Source: Lutibacter sp. B2 (lineage in GTDB: Bacteria > Bacillota > Clostridia > Peptostreptococcales > Thermotaleaceae). Taken from it: a stretch of 35,149 bases of DNA. Positions 27,681-35,149 of this stretch are shown here, one piece after another. The stretch is taken from NCBI GenBank assembly GCA_015686845.1, contig JADPRS010000035.1, positions 1-35,149 on the forward strand, in the 5' to 3' direction. How positions within the stretch are numbered: the first letter of the stretch is position 1; every line of letters begins with the position of its first letter. The translations under genes and the position numbers were made by a program. A model generated the notes under the pieces. That model was given only the letters and a program-made list of their open reading frames with translations, did no database searches and was not told the origin of the DNA.

Positions 27681-30233
27681 TTGAAATTTTATGAAGATAT
27701 AAACAGTAAAATTTTCTGGAAAATGAGGAACCAAGTAAATCAAATAAAGTTTAATTTTAAGAAATTTAGTTTTAATAAGAAGAAATTCTCAAAAGAATTT
27801 AAAATGAGTTTTTTCACAAATATCTATTTGATGAGAAATATTGCAGTAGATGTTATTGTAGCGCTATTATATGTGATTTTAATTCTTTCTTTTGAGAATA
27901 TTGTTATGAACTACTTTATAGGACTGTTAGATTTAGGTGTATACAGATTTCTTGCAGAAATCCTCTCAGTTGATAGTTCTGCATTTGTACTTTTATTAGG
28001 AACGCTAGCAAGTATTACAGGGGTATTTCTGAGTTTATATTTTTCTTCAATAGGCAATATTATCGGTGGATCTTATTCTCAATTACCAAAAGAATTGAGT
28101 TTGATTTTTGAAAATGAAAAAATAGGAAATAAATACATACGCTCATTAATGCGTTTTATTTTAGTATGCTTATTGCTACTCGCACTTTCTAGTATGGGTA
28201 TAGATCTAAATTATGTTGTTATTGCAACAATAATGGGTTATGGAAGTTTATCAATAATGAATTTTATAAATTTAGGTAAGTATATTTTTAGATATTCGGA
28301 CATTACAGAAATTAGCAACAATATATATAGGCAAATTAATGAAAGTGCTGAATTAGCATCAATCAAAGGCTTTGGTTGGGATGATGCTAATTTTCAAAAT
28401 CATTATTATGGGATTTGTAAAAAGCAAATATATTTTATGAGTATGCTAGTTAAAATTGTGGTTAATAAAGAAAAAAAACAAGATAATTCTCTTCTCAAAT
28501 TGTTTAGGAAGTGTGCTTTTCTATTGTTTTTTTATCAGCAAAATTATAAATCAAGGATACCGAGTAATAGCCGCTGGTTTCCTAATGAACCTAAATACAA
28601 TAGTTGGTTTGCGGCGGATAGTACTACACTCGATATAGCACTTTCAACAGGAACTTTTATTCAACCTTCAATGTTACCCGATTACATATGGTTTGAGGTA
28701 AGCGTTTTTGAAATACTTTCAAGCATTATTGAACATGTTTTAGAAAACTCAGACTTTGAAAAACTCAATAGTATGGTCATAATTTTGCAAAGAGATATAG
28801 ATAAATTAATTGTAAATTTAGAAATAAAAGAAACCATAGAAATAATATCAGATTTAACAGGACAGATTTACTCAGTTATTGATTCATGTGAAGTTAGCAC
28901 TCAAAAAGTTTTAAGTCGAAAAGATGACAGGTTAATAACACTTGACCAGATTTGTGCATTATACACTGGAATTATTATTGGAATTAATAAAAGAATCGAT
29001 ATTTACTCTAGTGAAAGCCTTGAGAGTCTAATCGAAAGAGTCGAATGGACAAACAAAGAGTCAATTTATCAAATGAATTTGCCTTTTTCTATTATGAGTA
29101 AAATAGAAAAAATACAAGCACAATTAAATTTTGAAAAAGATATTGAAAGTGTAATTTTTGAATCTAACTGGTATCTTAAACAGATTATTGGCTTGGAATA
29201 TGTTAGAGAATTGGAGATGATAGCTTCTGAAGCAATAGCATTATTCAATAATCAATTCTGCAAATATGCTGTTTCATATCATAACGAAAATAAATATATG
29301 TTTTCATATATATTTATTTACTCAGGTATTACATGCTATATGAGAACGAAAACACTATTGCGCAACTTAGAACGAATCTATAAAGGTTTGGAAAAAAACA
29401 AAATAGAACCCAATATACCTTGGGTTGAAATTGATTTTAGTAAGCTAAACAGTGAATTGACATTCTCTTATAATGAACTTATAAAAGTTATGGCTAAGAC
29501 TGTACCAATACTTGCTCTTGAACCTAAGAATGATAAATTTCCTGACTTATTTGGACATGGATATAATTATCTTCTTGAATCTTGCTTTAATGCTATCCTG
29601 GATAATGATAAAGAATTATTCTATGTACTATACTCAGAGCTTACAAAGGTCACTCTCATTGCAGGAACAAAAATAAGTCAAGATTTAGAAACATATGATG
29701 AACGGTTTCGTTTGGTAACGACTATTAATTCAGCTGTTGATTTTGTTGCAATTAGTGGTCATGCAATTTTTTATTCAGAGTTAACTGGTGATTTTGATTT
29801 AAGAGATTTCGTGTTTAGTGAGTCAGATCGGATACTAAGCTCTGTAAATGATGTTAACGATATGAGTGTATATGAACGTATCCTTAAGATGTGCGAATTT
29901 GAAGATTCTATCTTTGAAATACATCAGCGACAAATGATTAGAATATCATGGACTCAGAGGATGGATGCTTATATTCGAGAAAGCGGATTAATAACTAAGC
30001 GTTATGAGCCAGCACGATTTTATGAAACAATCATTGACCACAGTAGCCCATTAGTTCGGTCTTTTACCTATGAATTAGGTAGTGATGTTCCTTTTCATGA
30101 ACTTTATATTTGTCTATACCTTAATGCAAAGGTGTCAGAAGGTAAACAGTTCAAAACAAAATGGGGATGGAAAGAAAGATACTTGAGAGAGGTTAATGAG
30201 GGAGGATGTGAGAGAACCGATGAACATGAATAG
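27681..30233 (+). CDS. Large four-helix membrane protein of unknown function
   Basis: An 850-aa protein starting at TTG 27681, seven bases after TTGGAGG. Residues 1-50 are basic and cytoplasmic-looking. Four membrane segments follow at about 55-80, 100-122, 155-173 and 177-199. The rest (~200-850) is soluble and mostly helical, with landmarks SRWFPNEPKYNSWF, NIPWVEIDFSKLN and a C-terminal RSFTYELGSDVPFHEL. The segment between helices 2 and 3 (SLYFSSIGNIIGGSYSQLPKEL then NKYIRSLMRFIL) recalls DUF2254-type membrane proteins, a weak likeness from memory. No catalytic motif was recognised. It overlaps the next gene by 38 bp, so the two products probably work together. Confidence 0.82.
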   Translation: MKFYEDINSKIFWKMRNQVNQIKFNFKKFSFNKKKFSKEFKMSFFTNIYLMRNIAVDVIVALLYVILILSFENIVMNYFIGLLDLGVYRFLAEILSVDSSAFVLLLGTLASITGVFLSLYFSSIGNIIGGSYSQLPKELSLIFENEKIGNKYIRSLMRFILVCLLLLALSSMGIDLNYVVIATIMGYGSLSIMNFINLGKYIFRYSDITEISNNIYRQINESAELASIKGFGWDDANFQNHYYGICKKQIYFMSMLVKIVVNKEKKQDNSLLKLFRKCAFLLFFYQQNYKSRIPSNSRWFPNEPKYNSWFAADSTTLDIALSTGTFIQPSMLPDYIWFEVSVFEILSSIIEHVLENSDFEKLNSMVIILQRDIDKLIVNLEIKETIEIISDLTGQIYSVIDSCEVSTQKVLSRKDDRLITLDQICALYTGIIIGINKRIDIYSSESLESLIERVEWTNKESIYQMNLPFSIMSKIEKIQAQLNFEKDIESVIFESNWYLKQIIGLEYVRELEMIASEAIALFNNQFCKYAVSYHNENKYMFSYIFIYSGITCYMRTKTLLRNLERIYKGLEKNKIEPNIPWVEIDFSKLNSELTFSYNELIKVMAKTVPILALEPKNDKFPDLFGHGYNYLLESCFNAILDNDKELFYVLYSELTKVTLIAGTKISQDLETYDERFRLVTTINSAVDFVAISGHAIFYSELTGDFDLRDFVFSESDRILSSVNDVNDMSVYERILKMCEFEDSIFEIHQRQMIRISWTQRMDAYIRESGLITKRYEPARFYETIIDHSSPLVRSFTYELGSDVPFHELYICLYLNAKVSEGKQFKTKWGWKERYLREVNEGGCERTDEHE

Positions 30234-31158
30234 TGCAAGAAGAAGTATAAATTATATAAGGAATACATCACCGAGCAGAAATATTAAACAGTCGTATAAT
30301 AGAAATGCACACAGGCAATATATGTTTATTGAAGACTTTTCTCGTCTTGTACCATACACACTCTCTGATGATGAGTTCAGAATTGACATCATTGGTATTG
30401 AAGATGACGAAAAGAGGATAATCAATACGGCATTTTCACGTAGAGGGTATATAAATAATGATACTACTGATTCTTTCAGAGAATTTATTAATAATACTGC
30501 TTTTGTATTATTAGCCTATGGAGTTTCATATCATGAAATAGTATTTTTGAAAGAAGAAGAGTCAAGTACATTTTCTATAGAAAGCATAATGTATGAGAAA
30601 ATTAGAGAAAAGAGAAAGGAACTAGTTATAACTATACCTAAGAGTGTGGCAGAAAGCCATAATTGTTCTAGCTATATTCATATTCCAATAGATGACACAT
30701 GTAAGTTTTCTTATCCTAAGGTTCTAGGTGGTGAAAAAAATAGGAAGATACTATTAACTCAATTGGCGGAATTATCTAAAATGAGTATAATGACAGAAAG
30801 CTTACATGATGAAAAAAGTGAATTTGATCCTAATGTATATGGATATAAGTCTGATTTACTTATAGCTAAAGTATCTAAAGAGATAAGATGGAATGCACGA
30901 ACTCATTTTGATAAAAGAATAAGCGAATTTTACCAATTGTATAGATTAATTGAATTTAAAAAAGCACAAAGGAAGTTTCTAGACTACTTTATAATTGAGA
31001 TAAATGCGATATTACTTAGGTTAAATGAAAAACTGGGTTTTAAGGGTGAGTTAGTAGTGGAGGGAAAACCTACAGTGGAAGAATTTAATAATCTTAAGCA
31101 ACGATTAATTACAGGAGATATTGATTTTATTAAATTGTTTAATAAAATCAATATCTAA
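30196..31158 (+). CDS. Unknown 320-aa protein coupled to the membrane protein
   Basis: A 320-aa soluble protein with a basic, Arg/Ser/Asn-rich first 45 residues, a middle part with AFVLLAYGVSYHEIVFLKE, and a helical C-terminal third rich in K, R, E and I (EIRWNARTHFDKRISEFYQLYRLIEFKKAQRKF in short blocks). The phrase 'YGVSYHEIVF' and the later layout faintly recall the core of phage portal proteins, but this is weak and no tail or head genes are near. The start is uncertain: ATG 30196 (GAGG three bases before), GTG 30208 or ATG 30220 (GGGAGG 14 bases before). The gene ends in an 18-bp perfect hairpin. I do not recognise the family. Confidence 0.75.
   Translation: MREDVREPMNMNSARRSINYIRNTSPSRNIKQSYNRNAHRQYMFIEDFSRLVPYTLSDDEFRIDIIGIEDDEKRIINTAFSRRGYINNDTTDSFREFINNTAFVLLAYGVSYHEIVFLKEEESSTFSIESIMYEKIREKRKELVITIPKSVAESHNCSSYIHIPIDDTCKFSYPKVLGGEKNRKILLTQLAELSKMSIMTESLHDEKSEFDPNVYGYKSDLLIAKVSKEIRWNARTHFDKRISEFYQLYRLIEFKKAQRKFLDYFIIEINAILLRLNEKLGFKGELVVEGKPTVEEFNNLKQRLITGDIDFIKLFNKINI
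31117..31155 (+). repeat. 18-bp perfect hairpin at the end of the 320-aa gene
   Basis: GATATTGATTTTATTAAA (31117-31134), loop TTG, and its exact complement at 31138-31155. The coding stop TAA follows at once (31156-31158). No T-run follows, so it is not a standard terminator. Confidence 0.9.
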
Positions 31159-31433
31159 GGATATTACCGTATTTGTATACAAACTTTACTCCACGCATTT
31201 GAAATGGAAGTAATATCAATAGCGACATGGATTATAAACTATAACTCCAATTTAGGCTCTTGCTTTTTTTAGGTATGGATAAATATTTTAGTGAGCTTAT
31301 GTAAATTGAATTATAAAGATTGAAATTAATATACATATAATTACATTAATTCTATTATATGTATATGATGAGAAAGTGTATATAGTAAAACTAAATGATT
31401 GAAGATGAGATTTAATAAAAAGAGGTGAGAAAT
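31159..31433. other. 275-bp spacer with a 13-bp inverted repeat before the kinase gene
   Basis: ATATACATATAAT (31329-31341) and its exact complement (31354-31366) flank a 12-base loop, 68 bp before the kinase start. No promoter with a good -35/-10 pair could be fixed; a TATAAT lies inside the left arm (31336-31341). A run of seven or more Ts lies near 31264 without a stem before it. No gene is visible. Confidence 0.5.
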
Positions 31434-32936
31434 ATGTTTACTAAAGATACAATTAGATTTATGGCAGAACTATTTAATGGTGATATAAATGGGCTATACA
31501 AATACAAATCAGGCTCAGACTTAGTAGAATTTTTTAATCAATACTTTAACTATGATGATTCATACCGTCAAGGCTTTCCATCTAGATGGAGTTATACAAA
31601 TGATAAAATTGTTGAGATTATTGATGGAAATAGATTTAACAAGTTTTTAGATATTATTTTAAATAAGAAATTTATAGCTAGAGAAAATAATATAACTGCA
31701 GTTGAAGCTGCTGAGAAATTTCAATCAATAATTGACCACCTTAATAAAAAACTAAAGTTAGATGGTTACTATATAGTGGTTAAAAATGGGGATTTTCATT
31801 TATTAAATGAAGATGATGATTTAGAAGTTATTGGTGAAGGTGGGTTTGCAATTGTTTATAAGCAAAAGTCTACTAAATTAGTACTAAAAAAATTGAAGGT
31901 AGATTTTCTTACAGATGAGGGAATAAGGAGTAGATTCAAAAGAGAATTTAATATTACCCACTCTTTAAAAGATATAGATGGTGTTATTGAAGTATATCAA
32001 TTTAATCAAGATGATTATTCATATACAATGGAAGAAGCTGAACAAACACTATCTGATTACATTGATAATAATGATTTGTCTGAAGAGATCAAAGTGGATT
32101 GTATCAGACAAATTCTATATGTTATGGGAGAAGTACATGATAGAGGTATAATACATAGAGATATAAGCCCACAAAATGTTTTGTTAATAAATGGAAGATT
32201 AAAGATGTCAGATTTTGGGCTAGGTAAGGATTTGAACATTTTTAGTTCTCATCGTACTGTTTTTACAAATGCCTATGGTCAATATATGTATTGTGCTCCT
32301 GAACAGTTCATGATGCTGAAGGATGGAGATAAGAGAAGTGATGTATATTCTCTTGGTCGATTGATTAATTTTATAATGAGTAAAAGTCCAAATGTTTCAA
32401 CTCATTTTATGAGAGCTGTTACAGAAAAAGCTACAAGTCAAAATCAATCATTTAGATATAATGATGCAAATAGTCTTTTAAAAGCTATTGAGAAGAGTAT
32501 TGAATATAATGCTAATAGTCAAAAGATTGAAATTGCTAGAGCTAAGATGCAAAATCATATTTTAGATGAAGATGTAGAAAATTATATTTATGAGCTAGAT
32601 GGTGTTAAATTGTGCAAAGAAATATTGAATACATCATATTTTATAACTACACTTTTATCCTTTATAAAAGGTGATGAAATTAGAACGTTACATTTTTTAG
32701 AATTAGTCTCTGATAATTATAGAGATGTTTGCGGTAGAACATTTACTTCTTATGATTCTTTTGCAATATTTGCACACACTATTTTAACAGGTGAATTTTC
32801 ATTTGTTGCAAAGGAGCGCTCGGCAAGTATTTTAAATCATGTAGCCTATGGTGTAAATAGGTTCTCGGCCCAACAACAAGTTGATGATTTGATAGATATT
32901 GGAATTGACCCGCTACTTGAAGAAATATTAAAGTAA
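31434..32936 (+). CDS. Ser/Thr protein kinase with AbiJ-like N-terminal domain
   Basis: A 500-aa soluble kinase. Residues 134-142 are the glycine loop (GEGGFAIVY), followed by the ATP Lys in VLKKLK (~152), HRDISPQN (241-248), SDFG (259-262), CAPEQ (287-291) and RSDVYSLG (301-308), so all catalytic residues are present. Residues 1-130 (DLVEFFNQYFNYDDSYRQGFPSRWSY in short blocks, then LDGYYIV) look like N-terminal domains of abortive-infection proteins, especially the FPSRWSY motif; this is from memory. The C-terminal ~170 residues are helical and unidentified. There is no membrane segment or PASTA repeat, so it is not PrkC. The start is ATG 31434 after AGAGGTG. Confidence 0.88.
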   Translation: MFTKDTIRFMAELFNGDINGLYKYKSGSDLVEFFNQYFNYDDSYRQGFPSRWSYTNDKIVEIIDGNRFNKFLDIILNKKFIARENNITAVEAAEKFQSIIDHLNKKLKLDGYYIVVKNGDFHLLNEDDDLEVIGEGGFAIVYKQKSTKLVLKKLKVDFLTDEGIRSRFKREFNITHSLKDIDGVIEVYQFNQDDYSYTMEEAEQTLSDYIDNNDLSEEIKVDCIRQILYVMGEVHDRGIIHRDISPQNVLLINGRLKMSDFGLGKDLNIFSSHRTVFTNAYGQYMYCAPEQFMMLKDGDKRSDVYSLGRLINFIMSKSPNVSTHFMRAVTEKATSQNQSFRYNDANSLLKAIEKSIEYNANSQKIEIARAKMQNHILDEDVENYIYELDGVKLCKEILNTSYFITTLLSFIKGDEIRTLHFLELVSDNYRDVCGRTFTSYDSFAIFAHTILTGEFSFVAKERSASILNHVAYGVNRFSAQQQVDDLIDIGIDPLLEEILK

Positions 32937-32946
32937 CTGATAAAAT

Positions 32947-32984
32947 AGTTCTTCAATGAAAAAATGAAGGACTCTTAAAAAGTA
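32947..32984 (+). terminator. Weak terminator-like hairpin after the kinase gene
   Basis: AGTTCTTCA (32947-32955) pairs with TGAAGGACT (32965-32973) through one G-U pair. The following sequence is only partly T-rich. The rest of the spacer to 33167 holds no gene that I can support. Confidence 0.45.
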
Positions 32985-33167
32985 TTAATGATAATCTACG
33001 CTATGAATTGGTATAATTCAGCTGCCCATTATCCATATTTGCTTCAATAAAATAATGGTTTGATTACTACAGGGCCATAGGTTCCTGGAGTTTTATTTTT
33101 GTCCTCAAACTTTAGTTAGCGTAAGTAAATTAATCAAAAAACCAAGAAAGTTTTCTATAAAATATTA

Positions 33168-33176
33168 TGGTATAAT
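33168..33176 (+). promoter_or_regulatory. Extended -10 promoter of the small membrane protein gene
   Basis: TGGTATAAT, 34 bp before the start at 33211. No good -35 is seen. Confidence 0.5.
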
Positions 33177-33210
33177 ATGGATAAAAATATATTATAATGG
33201 AGAGATCAGT

Positions 33211-33480
33211 ATGGAAGGTCTAGTGTTTATTATAGTAATTGGTACAATAATTCATTTTGTACGAATTGAAAAATATAAGGATAGTATTGCAAGTAGGATT
33301 GATTCCTTTGGAGGACGCTTGATTAGTTATGAACGATGTGGTTTGTTTACAAGTATTGGACCATTTAAATTTGTTGGTAAAGGGAAAACGGTTTATAAGA
33401 TAGAATACGAAGTTGATGGCATAAAGAAGGTAGGATGGGTAAGGTTTGGAGGAATATTCGGTCCTGATTGGAAAATGTAG
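33211..33480 (+). CDS. Small protein with one N-terminal membrane helix
   Basis: An 89-aa protein. Residues 3-18 (GLVFIIVIGTIIHFVR) form one membrane anchor; the remaining ~70 residues look like a small beta-rich domain (RLISYERCGLF, then KTVYKIEYEVDGIKKVGWVRFGGIFGPDW). The start is ATG 33211, six bases after GGAGAG. It has its own extended -10 promoter. I do not recognise the family. Confidence 0.65.
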   Translation: MEGLVFIIVIGTIIHFVRIEKYKDSIASRIDSFGGRLISYERCGLFTSIGPFKFVGKGKTVYKIEYEVDGIKKVGWVRFGGIFGPDWKM

Positions 33481-33569
33481 TTTGTATAGTAAAATGAGAG
33501 ACTTGAAATCAAAACCATACTAACTGTTAGGTTTGCCAGATATGATTAAAATGCATTATAAATAAAAAT

Positions 33570-33709
33570 ATGAAAAGGGGTTATAAAGATGTTAAGAAGT
33601 TGAAAGAAGATAAGAAAAATCTTGTTGTTCATTTAGCAGAAATGGAAGAATTGAAAGATGAAAAAAAAGACTAAAGGAACAGTTAGATAAAATTAGAAGT
33701 ATAAAATGA
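33570..33709 (+). pseudogene. Small coiled-coil gene broken at an A8 tract
   Basis: ATG 33570 opens a charged helical peptide (MKRGYKDVKKLKED) that stops at TAA 33672-33674 after 34 residues. One extra A in the A8 run at 33661-33668 would carry the frame on as RLKEQLDKIRSIK to TGA 33707-33709, keeping the coiled-coil pattern and giving 46 residues. No clear ribosome site precedes it. It lies just before the HEPN gene, so it may have been a partner; this is inference. Confidence 0.4.
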
Positions 33710-33735
33710 ATTGTGTTTATAGGAGTGAGTTTTTA

Positions 33736-34619
33736 ATGAAAAGTAATGATATTTATGATTTTTTTTCTATGATGGACTTTATTACTGAACAATTTGAAGC
33801 AAATATTAAGGAATTAGAATTTTATAGAAATATTTATTTACATAGTAGAAAATTTGAAATTACAAATTTAGATAAGTCACCGTTTGAAAAAAATATATTT
33901 CAAGAATCTTTAGAAAATACTTTTTTGAAAGATATAAATGAAGTAGGTGAAAATTTTTTACAAATATTAGATGATTATTCATTTGATATTAAAACAATAA
34001 CTTCAATTGATGAAAAATTAGGGGCGTTTAAAGATTCGGATGACCCTAATATAACTTCTTTATCTTTAGCTTTAACATTAAATGTATTTTTAAAACAAAA
34101 GTATATCCATAATAAAATGTGTTTAATTAACTTGTATATAATTTTAGATGAATGTCTTTCAGACATAGTTAAAGCTATAGGTATGTATGATAGTAAATTT
34201 TTAGATAATCAAAAAGTATCAATTTCATATAGTGAAATTAGAGAATTTAACAATAATGATGATGTAAAGGAATGTGCTATTAATACAATGATTAGAAGCA
34301 TTCTATCAGGAATTTATGAAAAGATAAAAAATTTTTTAAATATTTGGATATTTAACAAAAGAGTATACCAATATTTAATGATATTAGATTGTTCAATGAA
34401 GATAGAAATATGTTAATTCATAATAGCGGATTTTATAATAAAAAAGCAATAGAACATATAGGAAGTAGTAATGCTAAAAAATTAAATATATCTGAAGGAA
34501 AAAAGGTTGAATTACCAGATAAAAAAATAGAAAGATATATATATATTTCAAAAAATATTATAAAACTTTTATGCGATAGAATTAATGAAAAACATGAACT
34601 TGAAAAAGTGCATTTCTAA
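33736..34619 (+). pseudogene. HEPN-domain RNase-like gene with a frameshift
   Basis: Frame one starts at ATG 33736 (AGGAG at 33720-33724) and ends early at 34416. A second frame continues the protein from 34359 to TAA 34617-34619. Adding one A to the A4 run at 34357-34360 joins them into about 294 residues, reading NKSIPIFNDIRLFNEDRNMLIHNSG across the join in two blocks. RNMLIH (codons 34404-34421) is the RNxxxH active-site motif of HEPN ribonucleases; the helical N-terminal part fits MAE_28990/RiboL-PSP-like HEPN proteins. No slippery heptamer is in the right phase, so programmed frameshifting is unlikely. Either decay or a sequencing error. Confidence 0.65.
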
Positions 34620-34644
34620 TAATAAATATTAATTCTAATATATT

Positions 34645-34674
34645 TTGTGCACAAAAGAATTACCATGGTATACA
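34645..34674 (+). promoter_or_regulatory. Promoter overlapped by a 14-bp palindrome
   Basis: TTGTGC (34645-34650), an 18-base spacer and TATACA (34669-34674) with TGG before it. The perfect palindrome TTTTGTGCACAAAA (34643-34656) covers the -35, a likely operator. It would drive the 80-aa gene. Confidence 0.45.
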
Positions 34675-34709
34675 TATAAAAGAGTATAAAAAGAAATGTG
34701 GGTAGATTT

Positions 34710-34745
34710 AGTGAGGGAGTGGTACTTGTAATACACTCTCTCACT
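34710..34745 (+). repeat. 12-bp leader hairpin before the 80-aa gene
   Basis: AGTGAGGGAGTG (34710-34721) pairs with CACTCTCTCACT (34734-34745), one G-U pair, 12-base loop. It ends 11 bp before ATG 34757, close to AAAGAG, the only candidate ribosome site, and is not followed by Ts. Confidence 0.6.
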
Positions 34746-34756
34746 AAAGAGAATAT

Positions 34757-34999
34757 ATGAATAGAACAGAATTTAAAGAAACAACAGAAACAACTGATTT
34801 TTGTAAAAGATGTCTTGAAAATGAGTATCATGGTAGAGATGTATATAGAGAACTTTTGGAAAAAGGCAAAAATATAGCTGCGTTTAAAAAGTTAGTATTA
34901 AAAGATGAAAGAGTTAAATTAAAGCAAGAAACAGCAGAATTGCTTAAAAATGATGAATCTTATTGGTATTATTTACGGAGTATGCTTTGTAGTATTTGA
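34757..34999 (+). CDS. Small hypothetical protein
   Basis: An 80-aa soluble protein with mixed charge. The first 30 residues hold FCKRCLENEYHGRDVYREL, with a CxxC-like pair (FCKRC), and the rest is helical (KKLVLKDERVKLKQETAELL) with the aromatic cluster YWYYL near the end. No function or family recognised. The ribosome site is weak (AAAGAG). It seems to have its own promoter, a leader hairpin and a terminator, which supports a real gene. Confidence 0.55.
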   Translation: MNRTEFKETTETTDFCKRCLENEYHGRDVYRELLEKGKNIAAFKKLVLKDERVKLKQETAELLKNDESYWYYLRSMLCSI

Positions 35000-35051
35000 A
35001 AATAGGATTAATTTCACATTTCAAGAATATCACGGAAGAATAAGTTAGTTC

Positions 35052-35075
35052 AGGAGCGTAATGCTCCTTTATTTT
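35052..35075 (+). terminator. Rho-independent terminator
   Basis: AGGAGC (35052-35057), loop GTAAT, GCTCCT (35063-35068), then TTATTTTG. It closes the 80-aa gene's transcript. The remaining 74 bases of the window show nothing I can support. Confidence 0.75.
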
Positions 35076-35149
35076 GAGGATGCGTATTTTTAACAGAGCC
35101 TGTAAATATTTTTGTGTATCCTAAGATTTCTTCTTGAAAATAACATTTT

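Noticed and set aside
27290-27743. Minus-strand open frames of 88 and 105 codons before the membrane protein gene
   Set aside because: No ribosome site, compositions rich in Leu/Tyr/Phe/Ile as expected from antisense AT-rich DNA, and one runs into the membrane protein gene.
28456-28638. A 60-codon plus-strand frame inside the 850-aa gene
   Set aside because: It lies wholly within a better supported gene and has no ribosome site.
30196-31158. Phage portal protein
   Set aside because: The likeness is one short phrase and a general layout; no terminase, capsid or tail gene is present.
31434-32936. PrkC/PknB housekeeping kinase
   Set aside because: No membrane helix or PASTA repeats, no PrpC phosphatase gene beside it, and an unrelated N-terminal domain.
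32985-33150. Possible gene remnant in the spacer after the kinase
   Set aside because: Only short stretches (about 15-22 codons) between stops on either strand, with no recognisable motif.
34351-34365. Programmed -1 frameshift in the HEPN gene
   Set aside because: The bases AAC AAA AGA do not form a slippery heptamer in the needed phase, and neither tRNA would re-pair well after slipping.

Overview
The window is AT-rich, densely coded DNA from a low-GC, spore-forming member of the Clostridia. Alkaliphilus/Clostridium-like relatives are the best guess. The supports are the block miaB-mutS-mutL-miaA-hfq-spoVK-GTPase-ynbB, the Clostridia-type IspH/ribosomal S1 fusion, a SpoVK homologue, strong Shine-Dalgarno sequences with many TTG/GTG starts, and repeated TGNTATAAT extended -10 promoters. 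No taxonomic search was possible, so genus-level placement is inference.

Positions 1-27054 are chromosomal core. It opens with the 3' end of an unidentified gene (1-192) and a hypothetical protein (401-811). These are followed by an MFS exporter, exonuclease III, a YgjP-like metallopeptidase, an operon of RluB-type pseudouridine synthase / GNAT / YtqB(MnmM)-type methyltransferase, SurE, an RpiR-type regulator, and an operon of histidine phosphatase / YhiN-type flavoprotein / cytidylate kinase / IspH-S1. Next come an orphan CheR, a MerR-type coiled-coil protein, alanine dehydrogenase, and a convergent aminotransferase, which is the only confident minus-strand gene. Last is the RNA-modification and mismatch-repair block miaB, mutS-mutL-miaA-hfq, then spoVK, a small GTPase and YnbB. 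Most transcription units end in clear Rho-independent hairpins.

Positions 27055-35149 look like an accessory island. The edge carries three copies of a 20-bp tandem repeat, a terminator, and about 500 bp without a convincing gene behind a good extended -10 promoter. The cargo starts with an 850-aa four-helix membrane protein whose gene overlaps that of a 320-aa protein of unknown function. A Ser/Thr protein kinase follows; its first ~130 residues resemble the N-terminal domains of abortive-infection (AbiJ-type) proteins. Then come a small membrane-anchored protein, a broken coiled-coil gene, a broken HEPN (RNxxxH) ribonuclease-like gene and an 80-aa protein. Kinase and HEPN domains next to each other, a membrane effector candidate and decaying small genes suggest a defence/abortive-infection island. 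The 850-aa/320-aa pair and the AbiJ-like-kinase fusion are the best candidates for something undescribed. Several long perfect inverted repeats lie at gene ends and promoters and are listed separately.
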